From the NCBI RefSeq assembly GCF_031882575.1, contig NZ_CP134772.1, positions 2,003,001-2,067,000 on the forward strand: a DNA stretch of 64,000 nucleotides, read 5' to 3'. Below, one piece after another: positions 44,715-54,066 of this stretch; the first letter of the stretch is position 1, and the number at the start of each line of letters is the position of its first letter. Source of the stretch: Pseudomonas sp. VD-NE ins (GTDB lineage: Bacteria; Pseudomonadota; Gammaproteobacteria; Pseudomonadales; Pseudomonadaceae). Position numbers and translations under genes: made by a program. The notes under the pieces are model-generated. The model was not told the origin of the DNA and did not search any database. It was given only the letters and a program-made list of their open reading frames with translations.

Positions 44715-45536
44715 TTACGGCTTAACCTTCCGCCCAGCCATGTGTTGCAAATACCCGATCAACATCTGCAAATCCCCCTCCGGCAACACGGCCTCCGAAA
44801 ACCCCGGCATTTTCGCCTGCGGCCACTGACGCAAACTCTGCGGATCACGAATGTAGCGCTTGAGGAAATCCGCGCCGAAATACTCGGTCGGGTTATACGG
44901 AATATTCAGATCCGGCCCGAATTGCGCATCCCCCGCACCGTTCAATCGGTGACACGCCAGACAGTTTTTCTGAAACAGCGCAAACCCTTGGTTCACCGGG
45001 TCATTCGCCTTCAACGCAGGATCCGGCAGCAGGGCAGGGAAGCGCTCGGCCACCGGCGCCATGCGCTTGATGCTTGCGACTTCGAACGGCCATTGCTCCG
45101 GGCTGATATTGCCCGCCTGCGGATCCGTCCAGACCAGATAAAACGGCCCGGCGCTGTGCTTGCCTTCCGACAGCGGTGGCCACGGCTGCGCCGGATCTTC
45201 GATGGCCAGCCAGGCCCGTGCGCCGTCGTGGTTGAGTAACGGAGCCGCAGCCAGTTCCGCGGCAAAGCCGTCCAGTGCCACCGCTTGCAGGTGATCCTGC
45301 GGTTTGATCCCGATCAGCAGCGCGGCCACAGGCACGGCGCGATAGGTCATCTCCTTCTTGTAGGACACATCGTTTTTGATCGTGAGGGTTTGCACTTGAG
45401 GATGCTTGAGCAGTTCTTCGGTCTGCCAGGTGCGGCTGTTTGCACCCAGTTGCAGATCCAACTGTGCGGCAGACAAGGGCATGCTCAGCAGCATGGCCCC
45501 GAACACAATGAGCGCTTTCAAATGATCGCCGTCCAT
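44715..45536 (-). CDS. Cytochrome c fused to a molybdopterin-oxidoreductase-like domain
   Basis: 273 residues from ATG 45536, with a signal peptide (LKALIVFGAMLLSMPLSAA). Residues ~25-160 resemble a divergent sulfite-oxidase-type fold (YRAVPVAALLIGIKP, ALDGFAAELAAAPLL, WLAIEDP) without an evident molybdenum-ligating Cys. A C-terminal class I cytochrome c follows, with CLACH haem-binding at about residue 190 and the distal Met in AKMPGFSE. Periplasmic electron transfer is expected; the partner is unknown. Haem binding is certain; the N-terminal assignment is tentative. Confidence 0.87.
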   Translation of the reverse strand: MDGDHLKALIVFGAMLLSMPLSAAQLDLQLGANSRTWQTEELLKHPQVQTLTIKNDVSYKKEMTYRAVPVAALLIGIKPQDHLQAVALDGFAAELAAAPLLNHDGARAWLAIEDPAQPWPPLSEGKHSAGPFYLVWTDPQAGNISPEQWPFEVASIKRMAPVAERFPALLPDPALKANDPVNQGFALFQKNCLACHRLNGAGDAQFGPDLNIPYNPTEYFGADFLKRYIRDPQSLRQWPQAKMPGFSEAVLPEGDLQMLIGYLQHMAGRKVKP

Positions 45537-45631
45537 GTCGTGAGAGTGCGCAAAGATTGGCACAGCCACGCTGGCCCGGGTAGCGGGCCAGTCACATTTT
45601 CAGTGGTGATAAACAGCACCTGCCGCTCGAT

Positions 45632-45727
45632 TCAACCGATGACCTTGGTCAGATTCGGCAAAATCAACAACAGCGTCGTGGCGAAAAGAATGAGCCCTGC
45701 TTGACGAACTTTCGGTTGTTTGAACAT
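45632..45727 (-). CDS. 31-residue single-helix membrane protein
   Basis: MFKQPKVRQAGLILFATTLL... is a basic N-terminus followed by one hydrophobic helix and a short PNLTKVIG tail. It is preceded by AAAGGCGG nine bases before the ATG. Too short for usual gene calling, but the layout (basic head, membrane helix) and ribosome binding site are convincing. It lies 95 bp upstream of the cytochrome c start on the same strand and may be co-transcribed. Function unknown; conservation should be tested. Confidence 0.6.
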   Translation of the reverse strand: MFKQPKVRQAGLILFATTLLLILPNLTKVIG

Positions 45728-46121
45728 GGCTTGACCGCCTTTATTGTTATTTCCTGATGCTTGCCTGCATATCCATGACGGCAAGCGCTGCACTTCCTGT
45801 TGAAGAACGTCGGCCTCGGCAAAACCCGACGACCCTGACGTACATGTACTACCTTAGGGCCCGCGTCACGCTTGGCTTAGATCCATTTCATATGGAGTTG
45901 CTGGAAATCGCGATTAAAAAAGCATGAGGCTTATTGCCAGCTTCTTTGCCGCCCGCTGGCTAGACAACTCGCCGACCTGAACCGGTTCACCCAGCCTTCT
46001 GTGACCGTCCGTCTGAGCGTGTGCGTCAAGCGTATTGAGCGCTGTGGTCATTGAATCCGCGACCGCTCGGGTCAAGAGTGAAGGCACAAGAAATCACTCA
46101 CCGCACAGGTTCGAGGACGTC
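45728..46121. other. Intergenic region upstream of thiolase operon
   Basis: 394 bp between divergent units. It contains a short AT-rich patch near 45880-45930 and no supported gene or RNA; promoters for both sides are expected here. Confidence 0.45.
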
Positions 46122-47327
46122 ATGACCCAAGCTTTGATATTCGATGCATTACGCACGCCCCGCGGTAAGGGCAAAGCCGATGGTGCCCTGCACAGCGTCA
46201 AACCGGTGAATCTGGTCGCCGGCCTGCTGACCGCGCTACAAGCGCGCACTGCGCTGGACACCAGCCAGGTCGATGACGTGGTGCTCGGTTGCGTCACGCC
46301 GATTGGCGATCAAGGCTCGGACATCGCCAAAACCGCGGTGCAAGTGGCCGATTGGGATGTCAGCGTTGCCGGTGTGCAGATCAACCGTTTCTGCGCCTCG
46401 GGACTGGAAGCGGTCAACCTCGGCGCGATGAAAGTACGCTCCGGGTTTGAAGATCTGGTGGTGGTCGGCGGCGTCGAGTCGATGTCGCGGGTGCCGATGG
46501 GCAGCGATGGCGGCGCCTGGGCGCTGGACCCGCAAACCAACCTGCACAGCCACTTCACCCCGCAAGGCGTTGGTGCGGATTTGATCGCCACGCTTGAGGG
46601 GTTCAGTCGTCACGACGTCGATGCCTACGCGCTGCACTCGCAGCAGAAGGCCGCGCGCGCGCGGGCCGATGGCTCGTTCAATAAATCGTTGGTGCCGGTG
46701 CAGGATCAGAACGGCATCATCCTGCTCGATCAGGATGAGTTCATTCGCGCCGAGTCGACCCTTGAGGGCTTGGGCAAGCTCAAACCGAGTTTCGAAATGA
46801 TCGGGCAAATGGGCTTCGACGCGACCGCGCTGCGGGTGTACAGCCATGTCGAGCGGATCAATCACGTGCACACGCCGGGCAACAGTTCCGGGATCGTCGA
46901 CGGTGCGGCGCTGATGCTGATCGGCTCCGAGGCCAAAGGTCGGGCACTGGGCCTGCAACCGCGGGCGCGAATTGTCGCCACGGCGGTGACCAGCACCGAT
47001 CCCACCATCATGCTCACCGGCCCTGCGCCGGCAACGCGTAAAGCGCTGGCCAAGGCTGGACTGCGCGCGGAAGACATCGACCTGTTCGAAGTCAACGAAG
47101 CGTTTGCTTCGGTGGTGCTGAAGTTCATCAAGGACATGGCCGTCGATCCGGACAAGGTCAATGTCAACGGCGGCTCCATCGCCATGGGCCACCCGCTGGG
47201 CGCCACGGGGTGCGCGATCCTCGGCACCTTGCTCGATGAACTGGAAGCGCGGCACCTGCGCTATGGCCTGGCGACGCTGTGCGTCGGCGGCGGCATGGGC
47301 ATTGCCACCATCATCGAACGCCTCTGA
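46122..47327 (+). CDS. Acetyl-CoA C-acyltransferase (thiolase)
   Basis: 401 residues from ATG 46122, GAGG six bases upstream. It cleaves 3-ketoacyl-CoA (beta-oxidation) with the nucleophile in [13 protein letters not shown] (about residue 91), the base pair in [14 protein letters not shown] and the second Cys in [10 protein letters not shown]. It forms the FadA-like partner of the downstream FadB-like gene, 24 bp away. A degradative thiolase is inferred from this pairing. Confidence 0.94.
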   Translation: MTQALIFDALRTPRGKGKADGALHSVKPVNLVAGLLTALQARTALDTSQVDDVVLGCVTPIGDQGSDIAKTAVQVADWDVSVAGVQINRFCASGLEAVNLGAMKVRSGFEDLVVVGGVESMSRVPMGSDGGAWALDPQTNLHSHFTPQGVGADLIATLEGFSRHDVDAYALHSQQKAARARADGSFNKSLVPVQDQNGIILLDQDEFIRAESTLEGLGKLKPSFEMIGQMGFDATALRVYSHVERINHVHTPGNSSGIVDGAALMLIGSEAKGRALGLQPRARIVATAVTSTDPTIMLTGPAPATRKALAKAGLRAEDIDLFEVNEAFASVVLKFIKDMAVDPDKVNVNGGSIAMGHPLGATGCAILGTLLDELEARHLRYGLATLCVGGGMGIATIIERL

Positions 47328-47351
47328 GCCCCGAATTCAAGGAACCTTGTT

Positions 47352-49496
47352 ATGAGCGAAGCCATTCGTTACGAAAAAGGCCAGGACGCGATCGTCGTGC
47401 TGACCATCGACATGCCGGGCCAGAGCGCCAACACCATGAACGCTGTGTACCGCGAGGCGATGGCCGCGTGCGTCACCCGGTTGGTGGAAGATAAAGACAA
47501 TATCGCCGGCGTCATCATTACTTCGGCGAAGAAAACCTTCTTTGCCGGCGGCGACCTCAATGAACTGATCAAGGTCGGCAAGCCTGAAGCCAAAGCCTTC
47601 TATGACATGGTGCTGGCCCTCAAGGGGCAATTGCGCACTCTGGAAACACTCGGCAAACCGGTGGTCGCGGCGATCAACGGCGCGGCGTTGGGCGGCGGTT
47701 GGGAAATCTGCCTCGCCTGTCATCACCGCGTGGCATTGGACGATGCATCGGTGCAACTCGGTCTGCCGGAAGTGACCCTTGGCCTGTTGCCGGGCGGCGG
47801 CGGGGTGGTGCGCATGGTGCGCATGCTCGGTCTCGAGAAAGCGCTGCCTTATTTGCTTGAAGGCAAAAAGGTGCGCCCGCAACAGGCGTTGCAGGCCGGC
47901 CTGATCGATGAGCTGGCGGCGGATCGTGAGGCGCTGCTGGCCAAGGCGCGTGCGTGGATTGTTGCCAACCCGAACGCGGTGCAACGCTGGGATGTGAAGG
48001 GTTATCAGATTCCGGGCGGCACGCCGTCGAATCCGAAAGTTGCGCAGATGCTGGCGATTGCGCCGTCGATTCTGCGCAGCAAGACCCAAGGGACAATGCC
48101 CGCGCCAGAGAAAATCCTCTGCGCGGCAGTCGAGGGCGCTCAGGTCGATTTCGACACCGCGCACCTGATCGAAACCCGTTACTTCACCGAACTGACCACC
48201 GGGCAGATCTCGAAAAACCTGATCGGCACGTTCTGGTTTCAGCTCAACGAGATCAACGCCGGAGGTTCGCGGCCGCAGGGTTTTGCGCCGTATGTCACGC
48301 GCAAGGTCGGCGTGCTTGGCGCAGGGATGATGGGCGCGGGGATTGCATTTGTCAGTGCTTCGGCGGGTATTGAAGTGGTGCTCAAGGACGTCAATCTGGC
48401 TGCCGCCGAAAAAGGCAAAGCACATTCTGCCGCGTTACTGGACAAGAAAGTCGCCCGCGGACAGATGGATGCTTCGAAGCGTGATGAGGTGTTGGCGCGG
48501 ATCCAACCGTCCGAGAGTGATGCCGACCTGGCGGGTTGCGATCTGATCATCGAAGCGGTATTTGAGGACCGCGATCTCAAGGCCAGGGTTTCCTCTGCCG
48601 CCCAGCAAGTTGTCGGCGCCGAAGCGGTCATCGCTTCGAATACATCGACGTTGCCTATCACCGGGCTGGCTACGGCGGTGCCTGATCCTGGCAAGTTCAT
48701 CGGCCTGCATTTCTTCAGCCCGGTGGAAAAAATGCCGTTGGTGGAAATCATCAAAGGTACACAGACCAGCGATGAAACCCTCGCGCGCGGTTTCGATTTC
48801 GTTCTGCAAATCAAGAAAACCCCGATCGTGGTCAACGACAGTCGCGGCTTCTTCACTTCGCGCGTCTTCGGCACCTTCACCAACGAAGGCATCGCCATGC
48901 TCGGCGAGGGCGTGAGTGCGCCGATGATTGAGACCGAAGCGCGCAAGGCCGGGATGCCGGTCGGGCCTCTGGCGATCTCCGACGAAGTTTCCCTCAGCTT
49001 GATGAGCCATATCCGTCAGCAAACCGCCAAGGACCTACAGGCAGAAGGGAAACCGCTGATTGAGCATCCGGCCTTCGCCGTGATTGACTTGCTGCTCAAC
49101 GAATACAAGCGCCCGGGCAAAGCGGCAGGTGGCGGTTTCTATGATTATCCGGTCGGCGGGCAGAAACATTTGTGGCCCGAGTTGAAGACGCATTTCGAAA
49201 AGGCTGATGGGCAGATTTCGCCCAAAGACGTGCGCGATCGGCTGCTGTTCGTGCAAGCGATCGAAACCGTGCGCTGTCTGGAGGAGGGTGTGCTGACTTC
49301 GACGGCGGACGCTAACGTCGGCTCGATCTTCGGAATCGGTTTTGCAGCGTGGACGGGCGGTGCGTTGCAGTTCATCAATCAATACGGCGTGAAAGATTTC
49401 GTCGCCCGCGCGCAGTATCTGGCTGAGCAGTATGGCGAACGTTTTGCGCCGCCTGCGTTGCTGTTGGATAAAGCAGCGAAAGGTGAAATGTTCTAA
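47352..49496 (+). CDS. FadB/FadJ-like multifunctional beta-oxidation protein
   Basis: 714 residues; AAGGAA eight bases before the ATG. N-terminal enoyl-CoA hydratase (FFAGGDLNEL, AAINGAALGGGWEICLACHHR near residue 113), then a Rossmann 3-hydroxyacyl-CoA dehydrogenase (VGVLGAGMMGAGIAFVSA near 318, HFFSPVEKMPLVEI) and its C-terminal domain. It hydrates and oxidises acyl-CoA chains ahead of the thiolase upstream. Typical length for FadB/FadJ; which of the two it represents, and whether it serves fatty acids or aromatic degradation products, is not decided. Confidence 0.94.
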   Translation: MSEAIRYEKGQDAIVVLTIDMPGQSANTMNAVYREAMAACVTRLVEDKDNIAGVIITSAKKTFFAGGDLNELIKVGKPEAKAFYDMVLALKGQLRTLETLGKPVVAAINGAALGGGWEICLACHHRVALDDASVQLGLPEVTLGLLPGGGGVVRMVRMLGLEKALPYLLEGKKVRPQQALQAGLIDELAADREALLAKARAWIVANPNAVQRWDVKGYQIPGGTPSNPKVAQMLAIAPSILRSKTQGTMPAPEKILCAAVEGAQVDFDTAHLIETRYFTELTTGQISKNLIGTFWFQLNEINAGGSRPQGFAPYVTRKVGVLGAGMMGAGIAFVSASAGIEVVLKDVNLAAAEKGKAHSAALLDKKVARGQMDASKRDEVLARIQPSESDADLAGCDLIIEAVFEDRDLKARVSSAAQQVVGAEAVIASNTSTLPITGLATAVPDPGKFIGLHFFSPVEKMPLVEIIKGTQTSDETLARGFDFVLQIKKTPIVVNDSRGFFTSRVFGTFTNEGIAMLGEGVSAPMIETEARKAGMPVGPLAISDEVSLSLMSHIRQQTAKDLQAEGKPLIEHPAFAVIDLLLNEYKRPGKAAGGGFYDYPVGGQKHLWPELKTHFEKADGQISPKDVRDRLLFVQAIETVRCLEEGVLTSTADANVGSIFGIGFAAWTGGALQFINQYGVKDFVARAQYLAEQYGERFAPPALLLDKAAKGEMF

Positions 49497-49588
49497 GGGC
49501 AGCGAGCATTCCGGGGCTTGCCTTGCCAGGGTGTTTCGAGGCAGGCTCTGGGGTGTTCATTATTCCCATCACGTGTCAGGTATTTTTT

Positions 49589-50311
49589 ATGTCGCTACGC
49601 ATCTGCATTCTGGAAACCGACATCCTGCGTCCGGAACTGGTCGATCAATATCAGGGGTACGGGCAGATGTTTCAGCGCCTGTTCTCGCAGCAACCGATTG
49701 CCGCCGAGTTCACCGTCTACAACGTGATGCAGGGCGAATACCCAAGCGACGACCTGACCTTCGACGCATACCTCGTCACCGGCAGCAAGGCCGATTCGTT
49801 CGGCACTGATCCGTGGATTCAGACCCTCAAGGAATACCTGCTGACGCGTTACGAGCGCGGCGACAAACTGCTTGGCGTGTGCTTCGGCCATCAACTGTTG
49901 GCGTTGCTGCTCGGTGGCAAGAGCGAGCGCGCGACCCAGGGCTGGGGTGTTGGCACCCACAACTACAAACTGGCGGCCAAGGCGCCATGGATGAGCCCGG
50001 TACGTGAGGAACTGACGCTGTTGATCAGTCACCAGGATCAGGTCACAGCGCTGCCGGAAAACGCGACGGTGATTGCTTCCAGCGATTTTTGCCCGTTTGC
50101 GGCCTATCACATCAACGATCAGGTGTTGTGCTTCCAGGGGCATCCGGAATTCATCCACGATTATTCGCGAGCGCTGCTGGATCTGCGTCAGGAAGCGTTG
50201 GGTTCGCAGGTCTACACCAAGGGCGTGGCCAGCCTCGAGCAGGAACACCATGGTGCGACGGTTGCGGAGTGGATGATGCGTTTTGTGGCGCATAAGCCAG
50301 AAACTGTCTAA
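49589..50311 (+). CDS. Class I glutamine amidotransferase
   Basis: 240 residues from ATG 49589 (MSLRICILE); the upstream extension is not needed. Triad: Cys in LLGVCFGHQLLALLLGG (about residue 97) and the His/Glu pair in CFQGHPEFIHDY (about 188). The stand-alone domain releases ammonia from glutamine, or hydrolyses gamma-glutamyl compounds as PuuD/GuaA-like relatives do. The synthase partner is not identified. Weak ribosome binding site. Confidence 0.9.
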   Translation: MSLRICILETDILRPELVDQYQGYGQMFQRLFSQQPIAAEFTVYNVMQGEYPSDDLTFDAYLVTGSKADSFGTDPWIQTLKEYLLTRYERGDKLLGVCFGHQLLALLLGGKSERATQGWGVGTHNYKLAAKAPWMSPVREELTLLISHQDQVTALPENATVIASSDFCPFAAYHINDQVLCFQGHPEFIHDYSRALLDLRQEALGSQVYTKGVASLEQEHHGATVAEWMMRFVAHKPETV

Positions 50312-50321
50312 GGCCAAAAGC

Positions 50322-50397
50322 TTCGCGAGCAGGCTCGCTCCCACATTGGATTTTCGGTGCGCCACCGATCAATGTGGGAGCGAGCCTGCTCGCGAAT
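50322..50397. repeat. REP inverted pair (GCGAGCAGGCTCGC type)
   Basis: CTTCGCGAGCAGGCTCGCTCCCACATTGG and its inverse, between convergent genes. Confidence 0.85.
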
Positions 50398-50419
50398 GTT
50401 CCAGACAACTCGGTCTGCT

Positions 50420-51391
50420 CTACAACCACCCAGACTTCTTGAAACTCGCCCACAAACTTACACACCCCACCGTAATAAACCCCAGCACACCGAAATAGCC
50501 GTAATGCCAACTCAACTCTGGCATGTTCTGGAAGTTCATCCCGTAAATCCCCGCCACTGCCGTCGGAAACGCCAGAATTGCCGCCCAGGCAGCAAACTTG
50601 CGCTGCACCACGCTTTGCCGTGAGGCTTCGAGCAGAACACCAATCTCGATGGTCTGGCTGGCAATATCGGCCAGGGTGGTCAGGTCTTCCATCTGCCGCG
50701 TGACGTGAATCTGCACATCGCGGAAGTACGGGCGCATGTTCTTGTCGATAAACGGGAAACTCAGCTTCTGCAACTCCTCGCCAATCTCCACCATCGGCGC
50801 TGCGTACCGACGCAGGCGTACGACATCGCGGCGCAAGCCGTGCAGCTTCTGAATGTCACGCTCGTTCAACGCGCTACACAACACGTTGCGCTCCAGTTCA
50901 TCAATTTCGGCGTGGATGGCTTCGCCCACCGGTTGGTAGTTCTCGATGACGAAATCGAGCAGCGCATAAAGTACGAAATCTTCCCCGTGTTCCAGCAGCA
51001 GCGGACGCGCCTCACAACGTTGGCGGACATGCGCGTAGGACGCCGAGTGACCGTTACGCGCCGTGATGATGTAGCCCTTGCCGGCAAAAATGTGCGTCTC
51101 GATGAATTGCAGAATGCCGTTCTCGCGGATGGGCGAGTAGGTGACGATAAACAAAGCGTCGCCAAAGGTTTCCAGCTTCGGTCGACTGTGTTTTTCCAGG
51201 GCATCTTCAATGGCCAGTTCGTGCAAGTTGAACTGACGTTGCAGATTGGATAGCTCCTGAGCGTCCGGCTCTTCCAGGCCGATCCAGACAAAGTGCCCGG
51301 TTTTCGCGGCCCAGGCAGCGCCTTCGTCGAGGGTAATATTGGTGACTTTCTTGCCTGCGCTGTACACCGCAGCAGCAACAACTCGACCCAT
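50420..51391 (-). CDS. CorA-family divalent cation transporter
   Basis: 323 residues. CorA pentamers pass Mg2+ (or Zn2+/Co2+) across the inner membrane. The large cytoplasmic N-terminal domain ends in the long helix; two C-terminal membrane helices follow, and the signature YGMNFQNMPE sits at the end of the first. The terminal KKSGWL is typical. The Mg2+ versus Zn2+ (ZntB-like) preference is not clear. The ribosome binding site is weak. Confidence 0.92.
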   Translation of the reverse strand: MGRVVAAAVYSAGKKVTNITLDEGAAWAAKTGHFVWIGLEEPDAQELSNLQRQFNLHELAIEDALEKHSRPKLETFGDALFIVTYSPIRENGILQFIETHIFAGKGYIITARNGHSASYAHVRQRCEARPLLLEHGEDFVLYALLDFVIENYQPVGEAIHAEIDELERNVLCSALNERDIQKLHGLRRDVVRLRRYAAPMVEIGEELQKLSFPFIDKNMRPYFRDVQIHVTRQMEDLTTLADIASQTIEIGVLLEASRQSVVQRKFAAWAAILAFPTAVAGIYGMNFQNMPELSWHYGYFGVLGFITVGCVSLWASFKKSGWL

Positions 51392-51493
51392 GGTGGTGAT
51401 TCACTTCTTCTTGGCAGGTGGCAGGGAATACAAGGCTTCAGCTTAGCCGTGTCGCTGCTTGAGAGTCAGTGAAATCTGTACAGTTCACCGGGC

Positions 51494-51525
51494 AAAAGAA
51501 AACCCGCACAGTGCGGGTTTTCTTT
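51494..51525 (-). terminator. Terminator of plsC-like gene
   Basis: AAAACCCGCAC/GTGCGGGTTTTCTTTT, nearly a perfect palindrome and active in either direction, directly after the stop at 51526. Confidence 0.88.
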
Positions 51526-52248
51526 TCAGGCGGCTTGCAGTTGCCGATCCATCGACTCAATGCACTCGCGCATCTGCTCGCGACACTGATTGATGAGCAT
51601 CGGCATGTCGTCCATGGTCAATCCGGCTGTAGGAATCGCCGGCAGCGAGCGTATGAGGATTTTCCCGCTGCGCCAGCGATTCAGACGCATGTGCTTGATG
51701 TAACTGCTGACGCAAACCGGAACGATCGGCACGCCGGCGGCAATCGCCATCTGGAACGCCCCTTTCTTGAAGGGCAGCAATTCTTCGCCGAGGTTGCGTG
51801 TACCTTCGGGGAATACCCAGATCGAAGTGTCTTCGTTCTGCAGGGTGTTGGTGGTGGTCAGCATAGATTGGCGTGCCTTCTGCGCATTGCCACGGTCGAT
51901 CAACACATTGCCGGCCAGCCAGAACAATTGCCCGAACAGTGGCACCCACTTGAGGCTCTTCTTGCCGATGCACACAGTACGGCGTGGCACTACGTTGCCG
52001 AACACGAACAAGTCATAGTTGGACTGATGGTTGGCGATGATCACGCAGCTGTCGGGTTTGTTCATCAAACCGCTGACATCGGACTTTACTCGTAAACGCA
52101 AAATACACATCGCCGGCAGCGCGTAGAAACGGGCGCACAGACGGCTGTTGTCCGGATTGAACGGACGGCAGATCCCGAGAATCACCCCGAGCACACCCGC
52201 CAGAATAAAGTGCAGGCCCATCAATAACATACGAAACACGAACAGCAT
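51526..52248 (-). CDS. plsC: 1-acyl-sn-glycerol-3-phosphate acyltransferase
   Basis: 240 residues from ATG 52248 (MLFVFRMLLMG); the reading from 52308 is an open extension. PlsC/LPLAT family: N-terminal membrane helix, the NHQSNYDLFVFG motif (HX4D) near residue 76 and VFPEGTRN near 147, which binds glycerol phosphate. It adds the second acyl chain to lysophosphatidate at the inner membrane. Pseudomonads carry several paralogues, so the symbol marks the family. Confidence 0.92.
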   Translation of the reverse strand: MLFVFRMLLMGLHFILAGVLGVILGICRPFNPDNSRLCARFYALPAMCILRLRVKSDVSGLMNKPDSCVIIANHQSNYDLFVFGNVVPRRTVCIGKKSLKWVPLFGQLFWLAGNVLIDRGNAQKARQSMLTTTNTLQNEDTSIWVFPEGTRNLGEELLPFKKGAFQMAIAAGVPIVPVCVSSYIKHMRLNRWRSGKILIRSLPAIPTAGLTMDDMPMLINQCREQMRECIESMDRQLQAA

Positions 52249-52414
52249 TTTCAGGCCCCACCGGGACAAAAGGTGGCGCAGTGTACGGATGTGCACTGTT
52301 TTCGGCAATTGCCACTATAGAGTCCGGAGATAGCCGATGTTTAAGCGCATGTTTCCGAATTGATGGTCAGACGTGTACTAGAGCTGTCGCAGACTTTTAA
52401 ACCATGCGTGCAAG

Positions 52415-52445
52415 AAAAAGCCCGACACGACGGTCGGGCTTTTCT
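52415..52445 (-). terminator. Terminator of crotonase gene
   Basis: AAAAGCCCGAC/GTCGGGCTTTT hairpin, bidirectional, 20 bp after the crotonase stop. Confidence 0.88.
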
Positions 52446-52465
52446 CTACGTTCTTGAATCCAGGC

Positions 52466-53155
52466 TCAACCCAGATGCTCCTGATCCTGAATGATCGCAT
52501 TATCCAGCGCTTCCAGCAGTGCCTTACGGACTTTCAACTTGGTGTTCTTGTGCGCGAGCATGTTGATCTTCTTCAACTGGCGCGCAGCGGCGAGGGCGGC
52601 ACCTTGCAGTTCCTCGGCGGCAACCACCTTGTCGAGGAAGCCGGCATCCACGGCGCTTTTCGGATCGAACATCTCGCCGTTGATCACCGAGCGGTGAAAC
52701 GCCGAGCGACGCAGGCGATCGCGAGCCAGCTCGATACCGGCGTGGTGCATGGTCATGCCGATCTGCACTTCGTTCAGACCGATGCTGAACGGGCCGTCGA
52801 CACCGATACGGTAATCGGCAGACAACAGAATGAAAGCGCCTTTCGCCACCGCATGACCTGGGCACGCGACGATGACCGGGAACGGGTGAGAAAGCAGGCG
52901 CCGCGCCAAGGTCGACCCCGCGGTTACCAGCGACACAGCTTCTTTAGGGCCGGCGGTCATCACTTTCAGGTCATAGCCGCCGGACAGAATCCCCGGCTGA
53001 CCGGTGATGATCACGATGGCACGATCAGTCACCGCCTGATCCAGCGCCGCGTTGAACGCCGCAATCACGTCCGGAGAAATGGCATTGACCTTGCCGTTGC
53101 TCAAGGTCAGGGTCGCGATACCGTCTTCGAGGTGGTAGGAAATCAACTCACTCAT
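52466..53155 (-). CDS. Crotonase/enoyl-CoA hydratase-like protein
   Basis: 229 residues, AAGGAA seven bases upstream. Crotonase fold: ILSGGYDLKVM (oxyanion segment), CPGHAVAKGAFILLSADYRIG near residue 97 and a short C-terminal helix. One of the two catalytic glutamates of true enoyl-CoA hydratases is not obvious (the AVAKGAFI turn has Lys), so it may catalyse another CoA reaction. Function open. Confidence 0.9.
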   Translation of the reverse strand: MSELISYHLEDGIATLTLSNGKVNAISPDVIAAFNAALDQAVTDRAIVIITGQPGILSGGYDLKVMTAGPKEAVSLVTAGSTLARRLLSHPFPVIVACPGHAVAKGAFILLSADYRIGVDGPFSIGLNEVQIGMTMHHAGIELARDRLRRSAFHRSVINGEMFDPKSAVDAGFLDKVVAAEELQGAALAAARQLKKINMLAHKNTKLKVRKALLEALDNAIIQDQEHLG

Positions 53156-53159
53156 GACG

Positions 53160-53450
53160 CTATTCCTTGTAAGAAAGATGGGCAGACGTTACCCACCGCC
53201 GCAAGCCAGGTAAAGCGCCGTGACTGACTCGCCAGTCACCGTTTCACGGCCCATCCAGCGTGGTGAAGCATTCTGCTTCTATATAGAAGGGCCGCGCCCA
53301 CCGAAGATTGGCCGGTTTGCCATGGCCTGCCAGCGGGCAAAACGACTTTTTCTCTTAACCGCATGAAAATTCTGAAAAAAAGTTTGCCATCGCAAAAGCT
53401 TTCGACTACATTAGCGCGCCTCGACAGACAGAACATGTTTGAAGAGATAC
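53160..53450. other. Intergenic region with tRNA promoter
   Basis: 290 bp without a supported gene, holding the promoter of tRNA-Ser. Confidence 0.5.
53384..53412 (+). promoter_or_regulatory. Promoter of tRNA-Ser
   Basis: TTGCCA, a 17-base spacer, TACATT, then a GC-rich discriminator (AGCGCGCC) typical of stringently controlled stable-RNA promoters. Confidence 0.75.
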
Positions 53451-53540
53451 GGTGAAGTGTCCGAGTGGCTTAAGGAGCACGCCTGGAAAGTGTGTATACA
53501 GGAAACTGTATCGAGAGTTCGAATCTCTCCTTCACCGCCA
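53451..53540 (+). tRNA. tRNA-Ser (GGA)
   Basis: 90 nt including an encoded CCA. Acceptor GGTGAAG pairs with CTTCACC, discriminator G, long variable arm (GTATACAGGAAACTGTAT) as in serine tRNAs, T-loop GTTCGAATC. Anticodon loop CTGGAAA with anticodon GGA, decoding UCC/UCU. Closely resembles the enterobacterial tRNA-Ser(GGA). Confidence 0.97.
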
Positions 53541-53549
53541 CATTCAGTA

Positions 53550-53590
53550 CACAAAACCCCTGATTTCGAAAGAAGTCAGGGGTTTTGTGG
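53550..53590 (+). terminator. Terminator of tRNA-Ser
   Basis: ACAAAACCCCTGA/TCAGGGGTTTTGT stem right after the tRNA. Confidence 0.85.
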
Positions 53591-53684
53591 TTTCTGGCGT
53601 CTGGATTTTTATTGGCTTCAGCTTGAATTCCGCTTTGAGCTATTACAATCGCGGATTTTTTCATCCATATAGGGACGACATTCC

Positions 53685-54005
53685 ATGATCATTTCCACCA
53701 CTCACGCCATTGAAGGCCGGCAGATCACGGCATACCTGGACATCGTCAGTGCCGAATCGGTGCAGGGGGTCAATGTGATCCGTGACATGTTTGCCGGTAT
53801 GCGCGATTTTTTCGGTGGGCGGTCGCAGACGCTGGAGCGGGCTTTGAAGGAGGCGCGTATTCAGGCGACCGAAGAAATCAGGGAGAGGGCGCGTGCTTTG
53901 CAGGCAGATGCGGTGGTCGGGGTGGACTTCGAGATCAGCATGCCTGGCGGGAAGGGCGGGATGGTTGTTGTGTTTGCGACGGGGACGGCGGTGAAGTTGC
54001 GCTGA
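53685..54005 (+). CDS. YbjQ-family (UPF0145) protein
   Basis: 106 residues. Small YbjQ-type domain: MIISTTHAIEGRQITAYLDIVSAE, then DFFGGRSQTLERALKEARIQATEEI and ADAVVGVDFEISMPGGKGG. Relatives form pentamers and have been called heavy-metal binding, but no metal site is clear here. Stands alone after the tRNA terminator. Confidence 0.92.
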   Translation: MIISTTHAIEGRQITAYLDIVSAESVQGVNVIRDMFAGMRDFFGGRSQTLERALKEARIQATEEIRERARALQADAVVGVDFEISMPGGKGGMVVVFATGTAVKLR

Positions 54006-54066
54006 GTTTGTTTGACGGGTGTGTAAGCCCATTCAGAGGTTGAATGGGCTCAATCTTGCGGTGCAA

